Of a stretch of DNA of 25,551 nucleotides, positions 8,682-15,945 are shown one piece after another. The notes beneath the pieces are model-generated. The model saw nothing but the letters and a program-made list of their open reading frames with translations, searched no databases and was not told the origin of the DNA. Position 1 is the first letter of the stretch. Every line of letters starts with the position of its first letter. The stretch is from Fidelibacterota bacterium UBA6817 (GTDB lineage: Bacteria; Fidelibacterota; Fidelibacteria; Fidelibacterales; Fidelibacteraceae), in contig DKER01000210.1 in NCBI GenBank assembly GCA_002452555.1, positions 1-25,551 of the forward strand, read 5' to 3'. Both the position numbers and the translations under genes were made by a program.

Positions 8682-9719
8682 TCATTTATAGTAATTACGG
8701 ACAAATCCGGTAAATCTGTCCTGTTTCAGAATAATTCTCCGGATATATGCCTGTATAAAACCAAGTCCGTAACCGATAATTTGTGTCGGGACAATGACAG
8801 GGATAAAAAAAAGCACACGAAAATCCTTATAATGCACGATTCCATGAATTCCCATAAGGATAAGGATAAAGACTCCAATCAAAGGAAGAGGCCAGAGCCT
8901 GGCCGGGAATATTAAAAATAGCAGAAGAACAAGGAATGTAATGACCGTCCCGGCAGCCGGAAAAAAATGAACCGGTTCCAGCATTTTCTTATCGATTTTA
9001 TAGAGATTGATCCGGGCAACGCCCCAATTGTAAACCTGTTTGAAAAATTTCCGCACTGAGGTTCTGCGCTTATGATAAACCACGGCATTTTCAACCTTGA
9101 TCACCGGTTCGCCGCAGGCGATAATACGATTACTGAACTCGATATCCTGTCCATGACGGAGATCGTTCATGCCTCCAATTTTCTGAACGATGTCCTTTCT
9201 TACTCCCATATTAAAACTTCGGGGATAATATTTGGACAGCTTCTTTTTCGAATGACCGCGGATCCCTCCTGTAGTAAGAAAAGACGTCATGCTGTAATCA
9301 ATTGCTTTTTGAAGCGGCGTAAAATCATCACGAACCCGATCCGGTCCGCCGAAACCGGCCACATCCCTTTTTTCAACTTCATCTGCATAAGCCTGAAGCC
9401 AACGGGGATGAGCAATACAATCGCTGTCGATAAACAGTAAATATTTCCCCGCAGCATGCTCCATACCCAGATTTCTGGCCGTTCCGGGTCCTTTGTGATC
9501 CTGTCGAAGAAAGCGAATATTCAGACCGGAATCCTGTGAAAAGTTCTGAATAAAAGCATCCGTTCCGTCTGTGGAACCGTCATCCACAACAAGAACTTCA
9601 AAACGCTCCTGCGGAAAAACCTGTTCGTTTAATGAGAGTAAAAGCTCACTGATTTCGTTCAGACGGTTATACGTCGGGATTATGACAGAAAAAAGAAAGG
9701 GATCGATCTCATTCATCAT
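8682..9719 (-). CDS. Membrane-anchored glycosyltransferase family 2
   Basis: The 345-residue protein has a GT-A catalytic domain (about 8-235). It shows SVIIPTYNR (11-19), VVDDGSTDGT (44-53), the metal-binding DxD equivalent FIDSDC (about 96-101), and a GQDIEFSNRI block (about 190-199) matching the family's ED-containing acceptor region. The C-terminal third contains about three hydrophobic segments (245-325) with a basic tail, anchoring it to the inner membrane. The start ATG (9719) overlaps the end of the upstream glycosyltransferase by 11 bases; a second ATG follows directly. The stop is 18 bases before the YfhO-family gene. It probably adds a sugar to a lipid-linked intermediate at the cytoplasmic face. 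The specificity is unknown. Confidence 0.87.
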   Translation of the reverse strand: MMNEIDPFLFSVIIPTYNRLNEISELLLSLNEQVFPQERFEVLVVDDGSTDGTDAFIQNFSQDSGLNIRFLRQDHKGPGTARNLGMEHAAGKYLLFIDSDCIAHPRWLQAYADEVEKRDVAGFGGPDRVRDDFTPLQKAIDYSMTSFLTTGGIRGHSKKKLSKYYPRSFNMGVRKDIVQKIGGMNDLRHGQDIEFSNRIIACGEPVIKVENAVVYHKRRTSVRKFFKQVYNWGVARINLYKIDKKMLEPVHFFPAAGTVITFLVLLLFLIFPARLWPLPLIGVFILILMGIHGIVHYKDFRVLFFIPVIVPTQIIGYGLGFIQAYIRRIILKQDRFTGFVRNYYK

Positions 9720-10638
9720 CCGTCTCTGGTTTTAATTTGTTTTTACGGAACTGGTAAACCAGCATTTCTCCGATAAGTCCCATAGAAAACAGCTGCACTC
9801 CAAGAATCAGCAGAAGTATTCCAAACAGTAACATAGCAAGGTGCATTTGAAACGGCTCATTATAAACATATTTCAATATCAGTACCCAGATTTCCACGCC
9901 TGCTCCGATGATGGTTGAAAGAAGTCCCAGCATACCAAAAAAATGCATTGGTCTCACGGTAAACCGTGTCAGGAATAAAACCGTGATCAGATCGAAGAAC
10001 CCTTTAAACATCCGTCCGGCGCCGTATTTACTTTTACCGGTGGTCCTGGGATGGTGAGTGACCGGGAGTTCGGTCACCTGGAAACCTTCCATTTTTGCCA
10101 GAACAGGAATATAGCGGTGCAATTCACCGTAAAGGGTTATGGATCTCACAACTTCCTGTCTGTATGCTTTCAACCCGCAGTTAAAATCATGAATCGGAAT
10201 TCCCGTAAGTTTGCTGGTCGTTTTATTGAAAAGTTTACTGGGCAGTGTTTTATCAAGGGGATCATGCCGGATTTTTTTCCATCCTGAAACCATATCCCAT
10301 CCTTCTTCAAGTTTGGCAATCAGGCGCGGGATTTCTTCCGGGTCGTCCTGAAGATCTCCATCCATTGTAATGACATACCGTCCTTTAGCCTGCTTAAAAC
10401 CTTCCTGTAATGCGGCAGCCTTACCCTTGTTATTTCGGAAATGAACAACCTTCACATTTTCATATTGACCGGATAAATCGTCAAGAATGTCCGATGTTTG
10501 ATCAGTAGACCCGTCATTAATAAAACGGATTTCACCTTTAATATTTTCTGAGGCAAATACGTTCATGATTTTATCCGTCAGCATTCTGAGGGATCCTTCT
10601 TCATTCAGAACCGGGATAACCAAAGAGAGATCAGTCAT
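9709..10638 (-). CDS. Polyprenyl-phosphate glycosyltransferase (DPM1/GtrB/ArnC-like GT2)
   Basis: In this 309-residue protein the GT-A domain begins LSLVIPVLNEEGSL (4-17). It has FINDGSTDQT for nucleotide binding and MDGDLQDDPEEIP (about 96-108), the signature of dolichol/undecaprenyl-phosphate sugar transferases. Further family blocks are DFNCGLKAYRQEV and TTGKSKYGAGRMFKGFFDL. Two C-terminal membrane helices (about 232-256 and 265-292), as in GtrB, ArnC and CsbB, replace the single or absent anchor of eukaryotic DPM1. Such enzymes make polyprenyl-phosphate-sugar, which is flipped and then used by a GT-C transferase at the outer membrane face; the YfhO-family protein two genes downstream is the obvious candidate partner. 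The gene overlaps the TPR gene by 8 bases (ATGACTGA), indicating translational coupling. Confidence 0.9.
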   Translation of the reverse strand: MTDLSLVIPVLNEEGSLRMLTDKIMNVFASENIKGEIRFINDGSTDQTSDILDDLSGQYENVKVVHFRNNKGKAAALQEGFKQAKGRYVITMDGDLQDDPEEIPRLIAKLEEGWDMVSGWKKIRHDPLDKTLPSKLFNKTTSKLTGIPIHDFNCGLKAYRQEVVRSITLYGELHRYIPVLAKMEGFQVTELPVTHHPRTTGKSKYGAGRMFKGFFDLITVLFLTRFTVRPMHFFGMLGLLSTIIGAGVEIWVLILKYVYNEPFQMHLAMLLFGILLLILGVQLFSMGLIGEMLVYQFRKNKLKPETDDE

Positions 10639-12232
10639 TGATTAACTCCTCAAGCTGAATCCGTGCCGGCTCATAGTCCGGATTGTTTTTAACGGATTGT
10701 TCAAACAATTGTATAGCATCATCCTTAAACCCCAGCGCAAGAATGATCATACCTTTATGGTACAGGACTTCATGGTCACCGGGAACTGTCATCAAAGCTT
10801 TTTCGATAAATTCCAGTGCTTCATGATACCGTTTCAACCGGTAAAGGATCCACGCAGCCGTATCCAGATAAGCCCCGTTATCCGGTTCTGCCTTTAACGC
10901 TTTCTGTATCATTGTCCATGCCAGTTCAAGCCTGATATTTTGTTCAGCCAGCATATAACTGTAATTATTCAACGTAAGAGGATCATTTTCATCAATTCGG
11001 ATAAGCACTTCATAGATTTCCTGTGCTCTGGGAAACTGCCCCGCGTTGTCGTAAAGTGTTGCGAGGATATTCAAAACATTTTTATCTTCAGGCCGGAGTG
11101 TTCTCAGGTTTTCAAGAACACGGATTGCCAGAACCAATTCATTCTTATCCTGCAGGAGAAGGGCTTCAGTAAACATTAATTCCGGGCTTTCTGGAAAGCG
11201 GGACCGGCCCAGTTTAATAATATCCATGGCATGGTCCGATTCTTCCCTGTCAGCGAGCCAGATGGCATAATTCTGATATGCAACAGGAATGGCAGAATCC
11301 ATATTGAGAGCAGTTTCATAATATTTCTTCACGCTGTCGGGTTCTTCTTTTTCAATAAACACAATAGCTTTTAAATGGGGAAATGCCCAGTGTCCCGGCC
11401 AGAATTTCGATCCTCTTTTCAGCAAATCCAGTGCTTCGTCCCACTGTTCTCCCCGTATAAGCAACTCAGCATAGAGCAGTTCGGATTGCGGTGTAATATC
11501 CACATTCAGCCGCCATCTTTCTATTGTCTCACGGGCGCGGTGTTCCATACCGAGTTCAGAATAGGCCTGATACAGAACCTGATAAAAAGTGCCGTGTTCC
11601 GGTGCAATCACAATTAATTCTTCAAGATATTCTGCCGCTTCTTCAAATTGTCCCATTTTCATCAGAATATCGGCAATGCGGCCACGAACATCACTATTAT
11701 CCGGTTCACGAACAGCTAACTTTCTCAAAAGATTTAACCCTTTTTCAGTGTCGCCGTTCTCGAAATACAAATCTGATAAATTATACCATGCATCCAAAAA
11801 ATCCGGATGAGTATTGATCAATTCTTTCCAGATTATTTCTGCATCATTAAAGGATTTTTCCAAAGCCAGCGAGAGGGCGATCATATCAAGGAGGCCGGGT
11901 TGATCCGGATTGAGATTTACAGATTTCTGAAAAGCGTTCCTTGCTTTTTGTGTCCTGTTTAAAGCAAAATATGTTTCCCCTATTCTGGCAAATATCACCG
12001 GGCTGAGAGAGTCCAATTGTGCCGCTTCCTCATATTCAATGAGGGCACGGCCATAGTCACCTGCCAACCGATAGAGTTCACCATAGGCAAATTTTTGAAC
12101 AGCTTTTGTCGGATATGAGCGCAAGACAGGTGTATCGATTTCATTTTTCTGCAGGGTTGCCTTTTGAGACGTGCAGTTCCAGAAAAACAGCAGGAAAAGA
12201 AGCAAAACAATATGTCGTCTGTATCTATTCAT
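10631..12232 (-). CDS. TPR-repeat lipoprotein at the head of the glycan cluster
   Basis: The protein is about 533 residues. It opens with a basic-hydrophobic signal (MNRYRRHIVLLLFLLFFWNC) followed by TSQ, consistent with a lipoprotein, though Asn before Cys is not a canonical lipobox. The rest is a chain of roughly 12-13 tetratricopeptide repeats, visible from recurring patterns such as FAYGELYRLAGDYGRALIEY, IFARIGETYFALNRTQKARN and AYLDTAAWILYRLKRYHEAL. TPR solenoids are protein-protein scaffolds; in Gram-negative envelopes they often organise secretion or polysaccharide assembly. I chose the ATG at 12232 because the signal peptide starts there; a TTG at 12250 would prepend six residues. It lies 52 bases beyond the terminator of the previous operon and overlaps the next gene by 8 bases, so it is probably the first gene of the glycan operon. 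The partner is unknown. Confidence 0.85.
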   Translation of the reverse strand: MNRYRRHIVLLLFLLFFWNCTSQKATLQKNEIDTPVLRSYPTKAVQKFAYGELYRLAGDYGRALIEYEEAAQLDSLSPVIFARIGETYFALNRTQKARNAFQKSVNLNPDQPGLLDMIALSLALEKSFNDAEIIWKELINTHPDFLDAWYNLSDLYFENGDTEKGLNLLRKLAVREPDNSDVRGRIADILMKMGQFEEAAEYLEELIVIAPEHGTFYQVLYQAYSELGMEHRARETIERWRLNVDITPQSELLYAELLIRGEQWDEALDLLKRGSKFWPGHWAFPHLKAIVFIEKEEPDSVKKYYETALNMDSAIPVAYQNYAIWLADREESDHAMDIIKLGRSRFPESPELMFTEALLLQDKNELVLAIRVLENLRTLRPEDKNVLNILATLYDNAGQFPRAQEIYEVLIRIDENDPLTLNNYSYMLAEQNIRLELAWTMIQKALKAEPDNGAYLDTAAWILYRLKRYHEALEFIEKALMTVPGDHEVLYHKGMIILALGFKDDAIQLFEQSVKNNPDYEPARIQLEELIND

Positions 12233-12284
12233 GAGTGTACAATTTACCAAGCCGCCGGAGCTTATGCAAAATGTTTACACATAT

Positions 12285-12311
12285 AAAAAACCCCTGAAGA
12301 TCAGGGGTTTT
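12285..12311 (-). terminator. Intrinsic terminator after the 63-residue zinc-ribbon gene
   Basis: Read on the minus strand, an 11-bp perfect stem (AAAACCCCTGA paired with TCAGGGGTTTT) with a three-base loop is followed by a T-run (12290-12285). It lies 20 bases after the stop at 12332 and separates the regulatory/housekeeping operon from the TPR/glycan operon. The stem is symmetrical, so weak activity on the plus strand is possible, but no plus-strand gene leads into it. Confidence 0.92.
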
Positions 12312-12331
12312 ATGTTCGGTGTAATAATCTC

Positions 12332-12523
12332 TCAGTTAAAAAGATCGTTTTTATTGCATGCGCAAACAGCAACCATTTTCTGGTTGTATTTGACATTTTC
12401 TTTATTGTTACTGACAGATTTAAAGACTTTCAGATGGGAGATGGCATCACCGCAAACAGGGCATTTTTTCCCTTCTTTCTGACGGTTGGCAATCTTTGCT
12501 CCGAATCCACTGGGACGAGCCAT
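12332..12523 (-). CDS. Small zinc-ribbon-like protein of unknown function (63 aa)
   Basis: I do not recognise a named family. The protein begins with a basic segment (MARPSGFGAKIANRQKEGKK). It then has Cys21-Pro-Val-Cys24 and, after about 30 residues, Cys54-Ala-Cys56, a CxxC...CxC arrangement suited to one zinc ion. It is rich in Lys and Asn in the middle and ends NKNDLFN. The start ATG overlaps the TAA of the diguanylate cyclase gene by one base (TAATG), a classic coupled start, and a strong terminator follows. That arrangement supports real expression despite the size. The zinc knuckle and basic charge suggest nucleic acid or ribosome binding, but that is inference only. Confidence 0.72.
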   Translation of the reverse strand: MARPSGFGAKIANRQKEGKKCPVCGDAISHLKVFKSVSNNKENVKYNQKMVAVCACNKNDLFN

Positions 12524-13728
12524 TAAGTTCCTCCATTCGATTTATTGGTTTCCACACGGTTTTTACCGGATTTTTTTGCTTTGTACATAGCATCATCAGC
12601 GGCCTGGATCAGGGATAATCCGTCATGACTGTCAACAGGGAAAGATGCCATTCCTATACTCACAGTCATGGATGCTTTAACCCCGTCCTGTTCAAAAGGA
12701 AATACGGAAATCTTGTGTCTGATACGTTCTGCCGTACCAAATACCATATCCTTATTCGCATTGGCCAGGATCACAGTAAATTCTTCACCGCCGTACCGGG
12801 CAACAATATCCACCATACGGATATTGTTTTTGATGATGTCTGCCACAATTCTCAGCATATAATCACCATACAAATGCCCGTGCGTATCATTGATCTTCTT
12901 AAAATCATCAAGATCCAGCATGAGCAGTGTCAGCGGGTGATCATACCGCCTAGCTCGGTACACTTCTTCAAAGAGCTTTTCTTTAAACGCCCGGTGATTC
13001 AGCACGCCTGTCAGGCCATCAACCGTAGCGTATTTCTTGTACATATCAAGGGTTGAAACCCTTAAATACGAAGAGGCGAAATTTAAACTTATCAGATTAA
13101 AAAGTTCAAGGTCTTTTTCAGAATATTCTTCAGGGTTGGAACTTTCAAGGGAAATGACGCCGGATTTAAAATCATCAAGGTTTACTCCCCAGCCTATCAT
13201 GCTTTGGTATGGAGTATGACTCAAATCGCCGGCCGTCAGTCTGAATTCAAACGGAGCATTTTCCCTGTAGTGTGACAGGAGAACTGTCTCATTTTGAAGA
13301 AGCACATGAGCCCACATCCCTTTTTTTGCGGACAGGGTATCCCCTTTTTTAGGAAATTCACCGGGCCCGTCAGAGAAGATAACCTTTAAAACGGACAAAT
13401 CCTGAGGACTTCTCCTGCAGACTACCAGTTTATCATATTTGAATTCGGATAAAAGGACCGTCTTTAAGGCGTTAAATATGTCATCTTCTTTTTGTGAAAT
13501 ATTTAACGCTGTGAGGTATTGAGTTATGGGCAAATGCTCCAAATCTGAGGATTCATCACTGCCGGTTCTGTCCAGACGGAATATTAAAAAAAGATCAATA
13601 CCCAACAAAAACCAGAGGATTACACCGGCAATATTTAAAATCACCGATTTTCCCGCTACAGGCAATATCCAGAGAAAAAATCCCAAAACCCAGGTAAAAA
13701 AAGTAACAAGAAAAACGGGCTTTTTCAT
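12523..13728 (-). CDS. Membrane diguanylate cyclase, GAF-like plus GGDEF
   Basis: The 401-residue protein has two N-terminal membrane helices (about 5-22 and 28-50) and a GAF-like sensory domain (about 70-225; VCRRSPQD, GMWAHVLLQNETVLL, IGWGVNL, GVISLES). A C-terminal GGDEF domain (about 232-392) follows. The GGDEF starts DGLTGVLNHRAF, has DLDDFKKINDTHGH, and carries the active-site motif GGEEF at 313-317. The inhibitory I-site RxxD is intact (Arg304-Met-Val-Asp307), with spacing as in PleD, so the enzyme is predicted to make c-di-GMP with product feedback. The start ATG at 13728 has GAGG 6 bases upstream. The 59-base AT-rich gap after the anti-sigma gene is the largest in this operon and may hold its own promoter, though I could not identify convincing -35/-10 boxes. 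The ligand of the GAF domain is unknown. Confidence 0.9.
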   Translation of the reverse strand: MKKPVFLVTFFTWVLGFFLWILPVAGKSVILNIAGVILWFLLGIDLFLIFRLDRTGSDESSDLEHLPITQYLTALNISQKEDDIFNALKTVLLSEFKYDKLVVCRRSPQDLSVLKVIFSDGPGEFPKKGDTLSAKKGMWAHVLLQNETVLLSHYRENAPFEFRLTAGDLSHTPYQSMIGWGVNLDDFKSGVISLESSNPEEYSEKDLELFNLISLNFASSYLRVSTLDMYKKYATVDGLTGVLNHRAFKEKLFEEVYRARRYDHPLTLLMLDLDDFKKINDTHGHLYGDYMLRIVADIIKNNIRMVDIVARYGGEEFTVILANANKDMVFGTAERIRHKISVFPFEQDGVKASMTVSIGMASFPVDSHDGLSLIQAADDAMYKAKKSGKNRVETNKSNGGT

Positions 13729-13787
13729 ACCGCCTCTTTTTTGTTTAATTAACTAAATGTAATGATAAAATTAAAAAAATAATAGTT

Positions 13788-14366
13788 TCAACGAGGTTCG
13801 TTGACAAGTTTAATTTGTCCCCGAAAATCCCTGTTTTGCGGTGAATCAGATTCCTTTGAGTTCTGTCTGCTGATCGTATCTTCTTTCGCAATGGAAGATG
13901 ATGCGGACTGGTTATCGTTCTTATTGGCAACAGGAGAAGGAATCGGCCGTGATGTTGAGTTTCCCATGGTTGAAAGGACCGGAGATGTGTTGGCAGTAGG
14001 AGGCAGCTGATCAAGACGCGGATTATATCCTCTCCATACAATCATAGAACCTGTAAGGACCAGAAAAACCACCGCTGCAGCAGAAAGCGCCCTGCCATGA
14101 TCAGACAAATATCCCCAAAAATAACTGATTTTATTCACAGATTCTTTCTGATACTGAATACGTTTCATAAGCACAGCTTCAAAAGAATCCGATGCTTGAA
14201 CCAACGGCATGCGATGCATAGCTTGCAGAAGCTTATCCGTCTCTTCAGCTTTTTGCCGACAATCCGGACACATCTGCAAATGTTCTTCTGCTTCGTGCCG
14301 ATGATGTAATTTCAGGTTGTTTTCAAGGTAGTCTGATAAGATATTGGAAAAACTGTAACAATCCAT
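13788..14366 (-). CDS. Zinc-binding anti-sigma factor (ZAS type), single-pass membrane protein
   Basis: The 192-residue protein starts with an anti-sigma domain containing His29-x3-Cys33-x2-Cys36, the zf-HC2/ZAS signature, plus Cys3 exactly 26 residues before His29. One membrane helix (about 93-111) is followed by a periplasmic tail of about 80 residues, low-complexity and rich in Ser, Pro, Asn and Asp. It follows the ECF sigma gene by 18 bases, with GGGAGGA overlapping the end of that gene (about 13 bases before the start), so it is the cognate antagonist. It would hold the sigma factor at the membrane until a periplasmic or redox signal releases it. The tail has no recognisable sensor fold. 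The Cys3 position is compatible with redox sensing as in RsrA, but that is inference. Confidence 0.88.
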   Translation of the reverse strand: MDCYSFSNILSDYLENNLKLHHRHEAEEHLQMCPDCRQKAEETDKLLQAMHRMPLVQASDSFEAVLMKRIQYQKESVNKISYFWGYLSDHGRALSAAAVVFLVLTGSMIVWRGYNPRLDQLPPTANTSPVLSTMGNSTSRPIPSPVANKNDNQSASSSIAKEDTISRQNSKESDSPQNRDFRGQIKLVNEPR

Positions 14367-14384
14367 TCTATAAGCGTTTCCTCC

Positions 14385-14963
14385 CTATTTATTCTTCAGC
14401 TCTTTCAGGATTTCCTGCAATTTCTGTCTTCCTCTGTTGATCCGGCTTTTCACTGTTCCTACCGGAACACTTATGATCTTACTGATTTCTTCATAAGATA
14501 GTTCCTGAATATCTCTTAAAATGATTGCCGTTTTAAATTGTTCCGGCAAACGTGAAATTGCTATCTGAATTTCTTTTTCCTGGTATGCTGCTCGGGATTC
14601 CCGCTCCGGATCATAGCTGTCTGAAGGAATCTCGAATTCTTTATCATCAACACCCATGTCATGGATGGAGAAAATCTTTCTCCGCTTTCGTTTTCTCAAC
14701 TCTGTTTTGGCAAGGTTCCCCGCTATTGTGTAAATCCATGTGCTAAACCGTGCAATTTCTTTGTACATGTGGCTGCTGGTATACAATTTTAAAAAAGTAT
14801 CCTGAACAATATCTTCCGCCATTTCCCGGGATACAACATATCTGAAAACAAAATTTACGAGCCTGTCCTTATATCGGCGGACAAGTTCCAGATATGCCCT
14901 TTCATCCCCTTTTTGAAAAAGAGCTATTAATTCTTCGTCTGTATATTTTGCCGATTCCCGCAT
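14385..14963 (-). CDS. ECF-type RNA polymerase sigma factor (RpoE-like)
   Basis: The protein is about 192 residues. Region 2 (about 20-90) is visible as AYLELVRRYKDRLVNFVFRY, AEDIVQDTFLKLY and FSTWIYTIAGNLAKTELRKRKR, which are the core-binding and -10 recognition helices. Region 4 (about 130-182) reads LPEQFKTAIILRDIQELSYEE, then ISKIISVPVGTVKSRINRGRQKL, the helix-turn-helix that reads the -35 element. The ATG at 14963 is preferred; a TTG at 14972 would overlap the holA stop. With the ATG, only one base separates it from that stop. The cognate anti-sigma factor follows directly. Possible targets are the ECF-like elements upstream of htrA and porX in this window. There is no dedicated promoter directly upstream, so baseline expression probably comes from the long operon. 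Confidence 0.93.
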   Translation of the reverse strand: MRESAKYTDEELIALFQKGDERAYLELVRRYKDRLVNFVFRYVVSREMAEDIVQDTFLKLYTSSHMYKEIARFSTWIYTIAGNLAKTELRKRKRRKIFSIHDMGVDDKEFEIPSDSYDPERESRAAYQEKEIQIAISRLPEQFKTAIILRDIQELSYEEISKIISVPVGTVKSRINRGRQKLQEILKELKNK

Positions 14964-14964
14964 G

Positions 14965-15945
14965 TTACCCAAAAATTTTATCCAGAAGTGAAATTACACG
15001 TGTTAAAGAATCTCCACTAATAGTTTTTAATTCTGTATCTGCTTTAACGACTGCTTTTACTCCACGCGCAAGGGATGCATTTGTAAACCGGGCGGATGCT
15101 TTGACCATTTTCTCATATTTGTCCCTGCGAAATGTCCGGGTTAACCTGGCTCCGTCCCGGACTCTTGGATCCCTCAATATTCTCAGGTTCCACAGGTAAT
15201 GAAAAAGAGTCGTATAGATAAACGTTTCGCTGACACCATTTTTAACAAGATTCTCTGCTATCATAACCGATGTTTTTTTATCTTTTTCTCCAATGCTTTC
15301 AGCCAGGTCCTCCGGACTCCAGGTCCGCAGGTAACCGGCAGATTTTAATACGGTTTCTGTAGTGATTCTGTCCCCGGTCGGAAGCATAAGATCCAGTTTA
15401 TCCAGTTCATTTGCCAGATCGTTCAAGTCATTACCGGTCATTCGTATCAATGTGGTTACGGCATCCTGTTCCGCCAGCCGGTCTTTCTTCTTTAAATATT
15501 CATTAACCCACTGAGGGATTTCATTGTCAAAAGGCGGATTTACATACAGTGTCAAAGACTTTCCTGAAACGGTGTTTAAAAATTCATGCCGGCGTTCAAT
15601 AACCGGTGCAGTCAGGATTAGAATGTTGGAATCAGAAGGATTGTCCAGATATTTGAGAAACGCTTTACGGACTGTAGGTATCATCTGTTTGATTCCTTCA
15701 ATAACAATAAAATTTCTGGATTGAAAAAGAGAGGTTCCGAACAGCAATTGCTGAAGGTCATTAACCCGTAGCTCTTTGGCGGTAACATACTGTTTGTCAA
15801 TACCGGTTCCGGTCAGCTTGTTACGCACTTCCTGAATAAAATTTGAAGCAAGATAATAATCACTGCCGTATAAAAAAATTACCGGTGCAATTTTTCCCTT
15901 ACGAATTTTATCAATTTCTCTGAAATAATCCTGCAACCACGTCAT
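14965..15945 (-). CDS. holA: DNA polymerase III delta subunit
   Basis: The protein is about 326 residues. The N-terminal block PVIFLYGSDYYLASNFIQEVRNKL matches the start of the delta AAA+-like domain, which lacks a functional ATP site. The middle contains TSLFQSRNFIVIEG and the helix-rich ITRMTGNDLNDLANELDKLDLM-type segment. The C-terminal collar domain has WNLRILRDPRVRDGARL. Delta opens the beta sliding clamp inside the clamp loader. The ATG at 15945 overlaps the uppP stop as ATGA; an upstream start at 15984 would add 13 non-conserved residues inside uppP. The match to the family is clear but divergent, as is normal for this poorly conserved subunit. Confidence 0.88.
   Translation of the reverse strand: MTWLQDYFREIDKIRKGKIAPVIFLYGSDYYLASNFIQEVRNKLTGTGIDKQYVTAKELRVNDLQQLLFGTSLFQSRNFIVIEGIKQMIPTVRKAFLKYLDNPSDSNILILTAPVIERRHEFLNTVSGKSLTLYVNPPFDNEIPQWVNEYLKKKDRLAEQDAVTTLIRMTGNDLNDLANELDKLDLMLPTGDRITTETVLKSAGYLRTWSPEDLAESIGEKDKKTSVMIAENLVKNGVSETFIYTTLFHYLWNLRILRDPRVRDGARLTRTFRRDKYEKMVKASARFTNASLARGVKAVVKADTELKTISGDSLTRVISLLDKIFG

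Noticed and set aside
13729..13787. Promoter for the diguanylate cyclase gene, and TTTAATTAA as an operator
   Set aside because: The 59-base stretch is AT-rich and could hold a promoter, but TTGAAA lacks a credible -10 at 16-18 bases. The palindrome is short and expected in such sequence.
13745..14041. A 98-codon minus-strand frame at the end of the anti-sigma gene
   Set aside because: It overlaps the anti-sigma membrane helix and tail in another frame, has no ribosome-binding site and shows no motif. It is a shadow.
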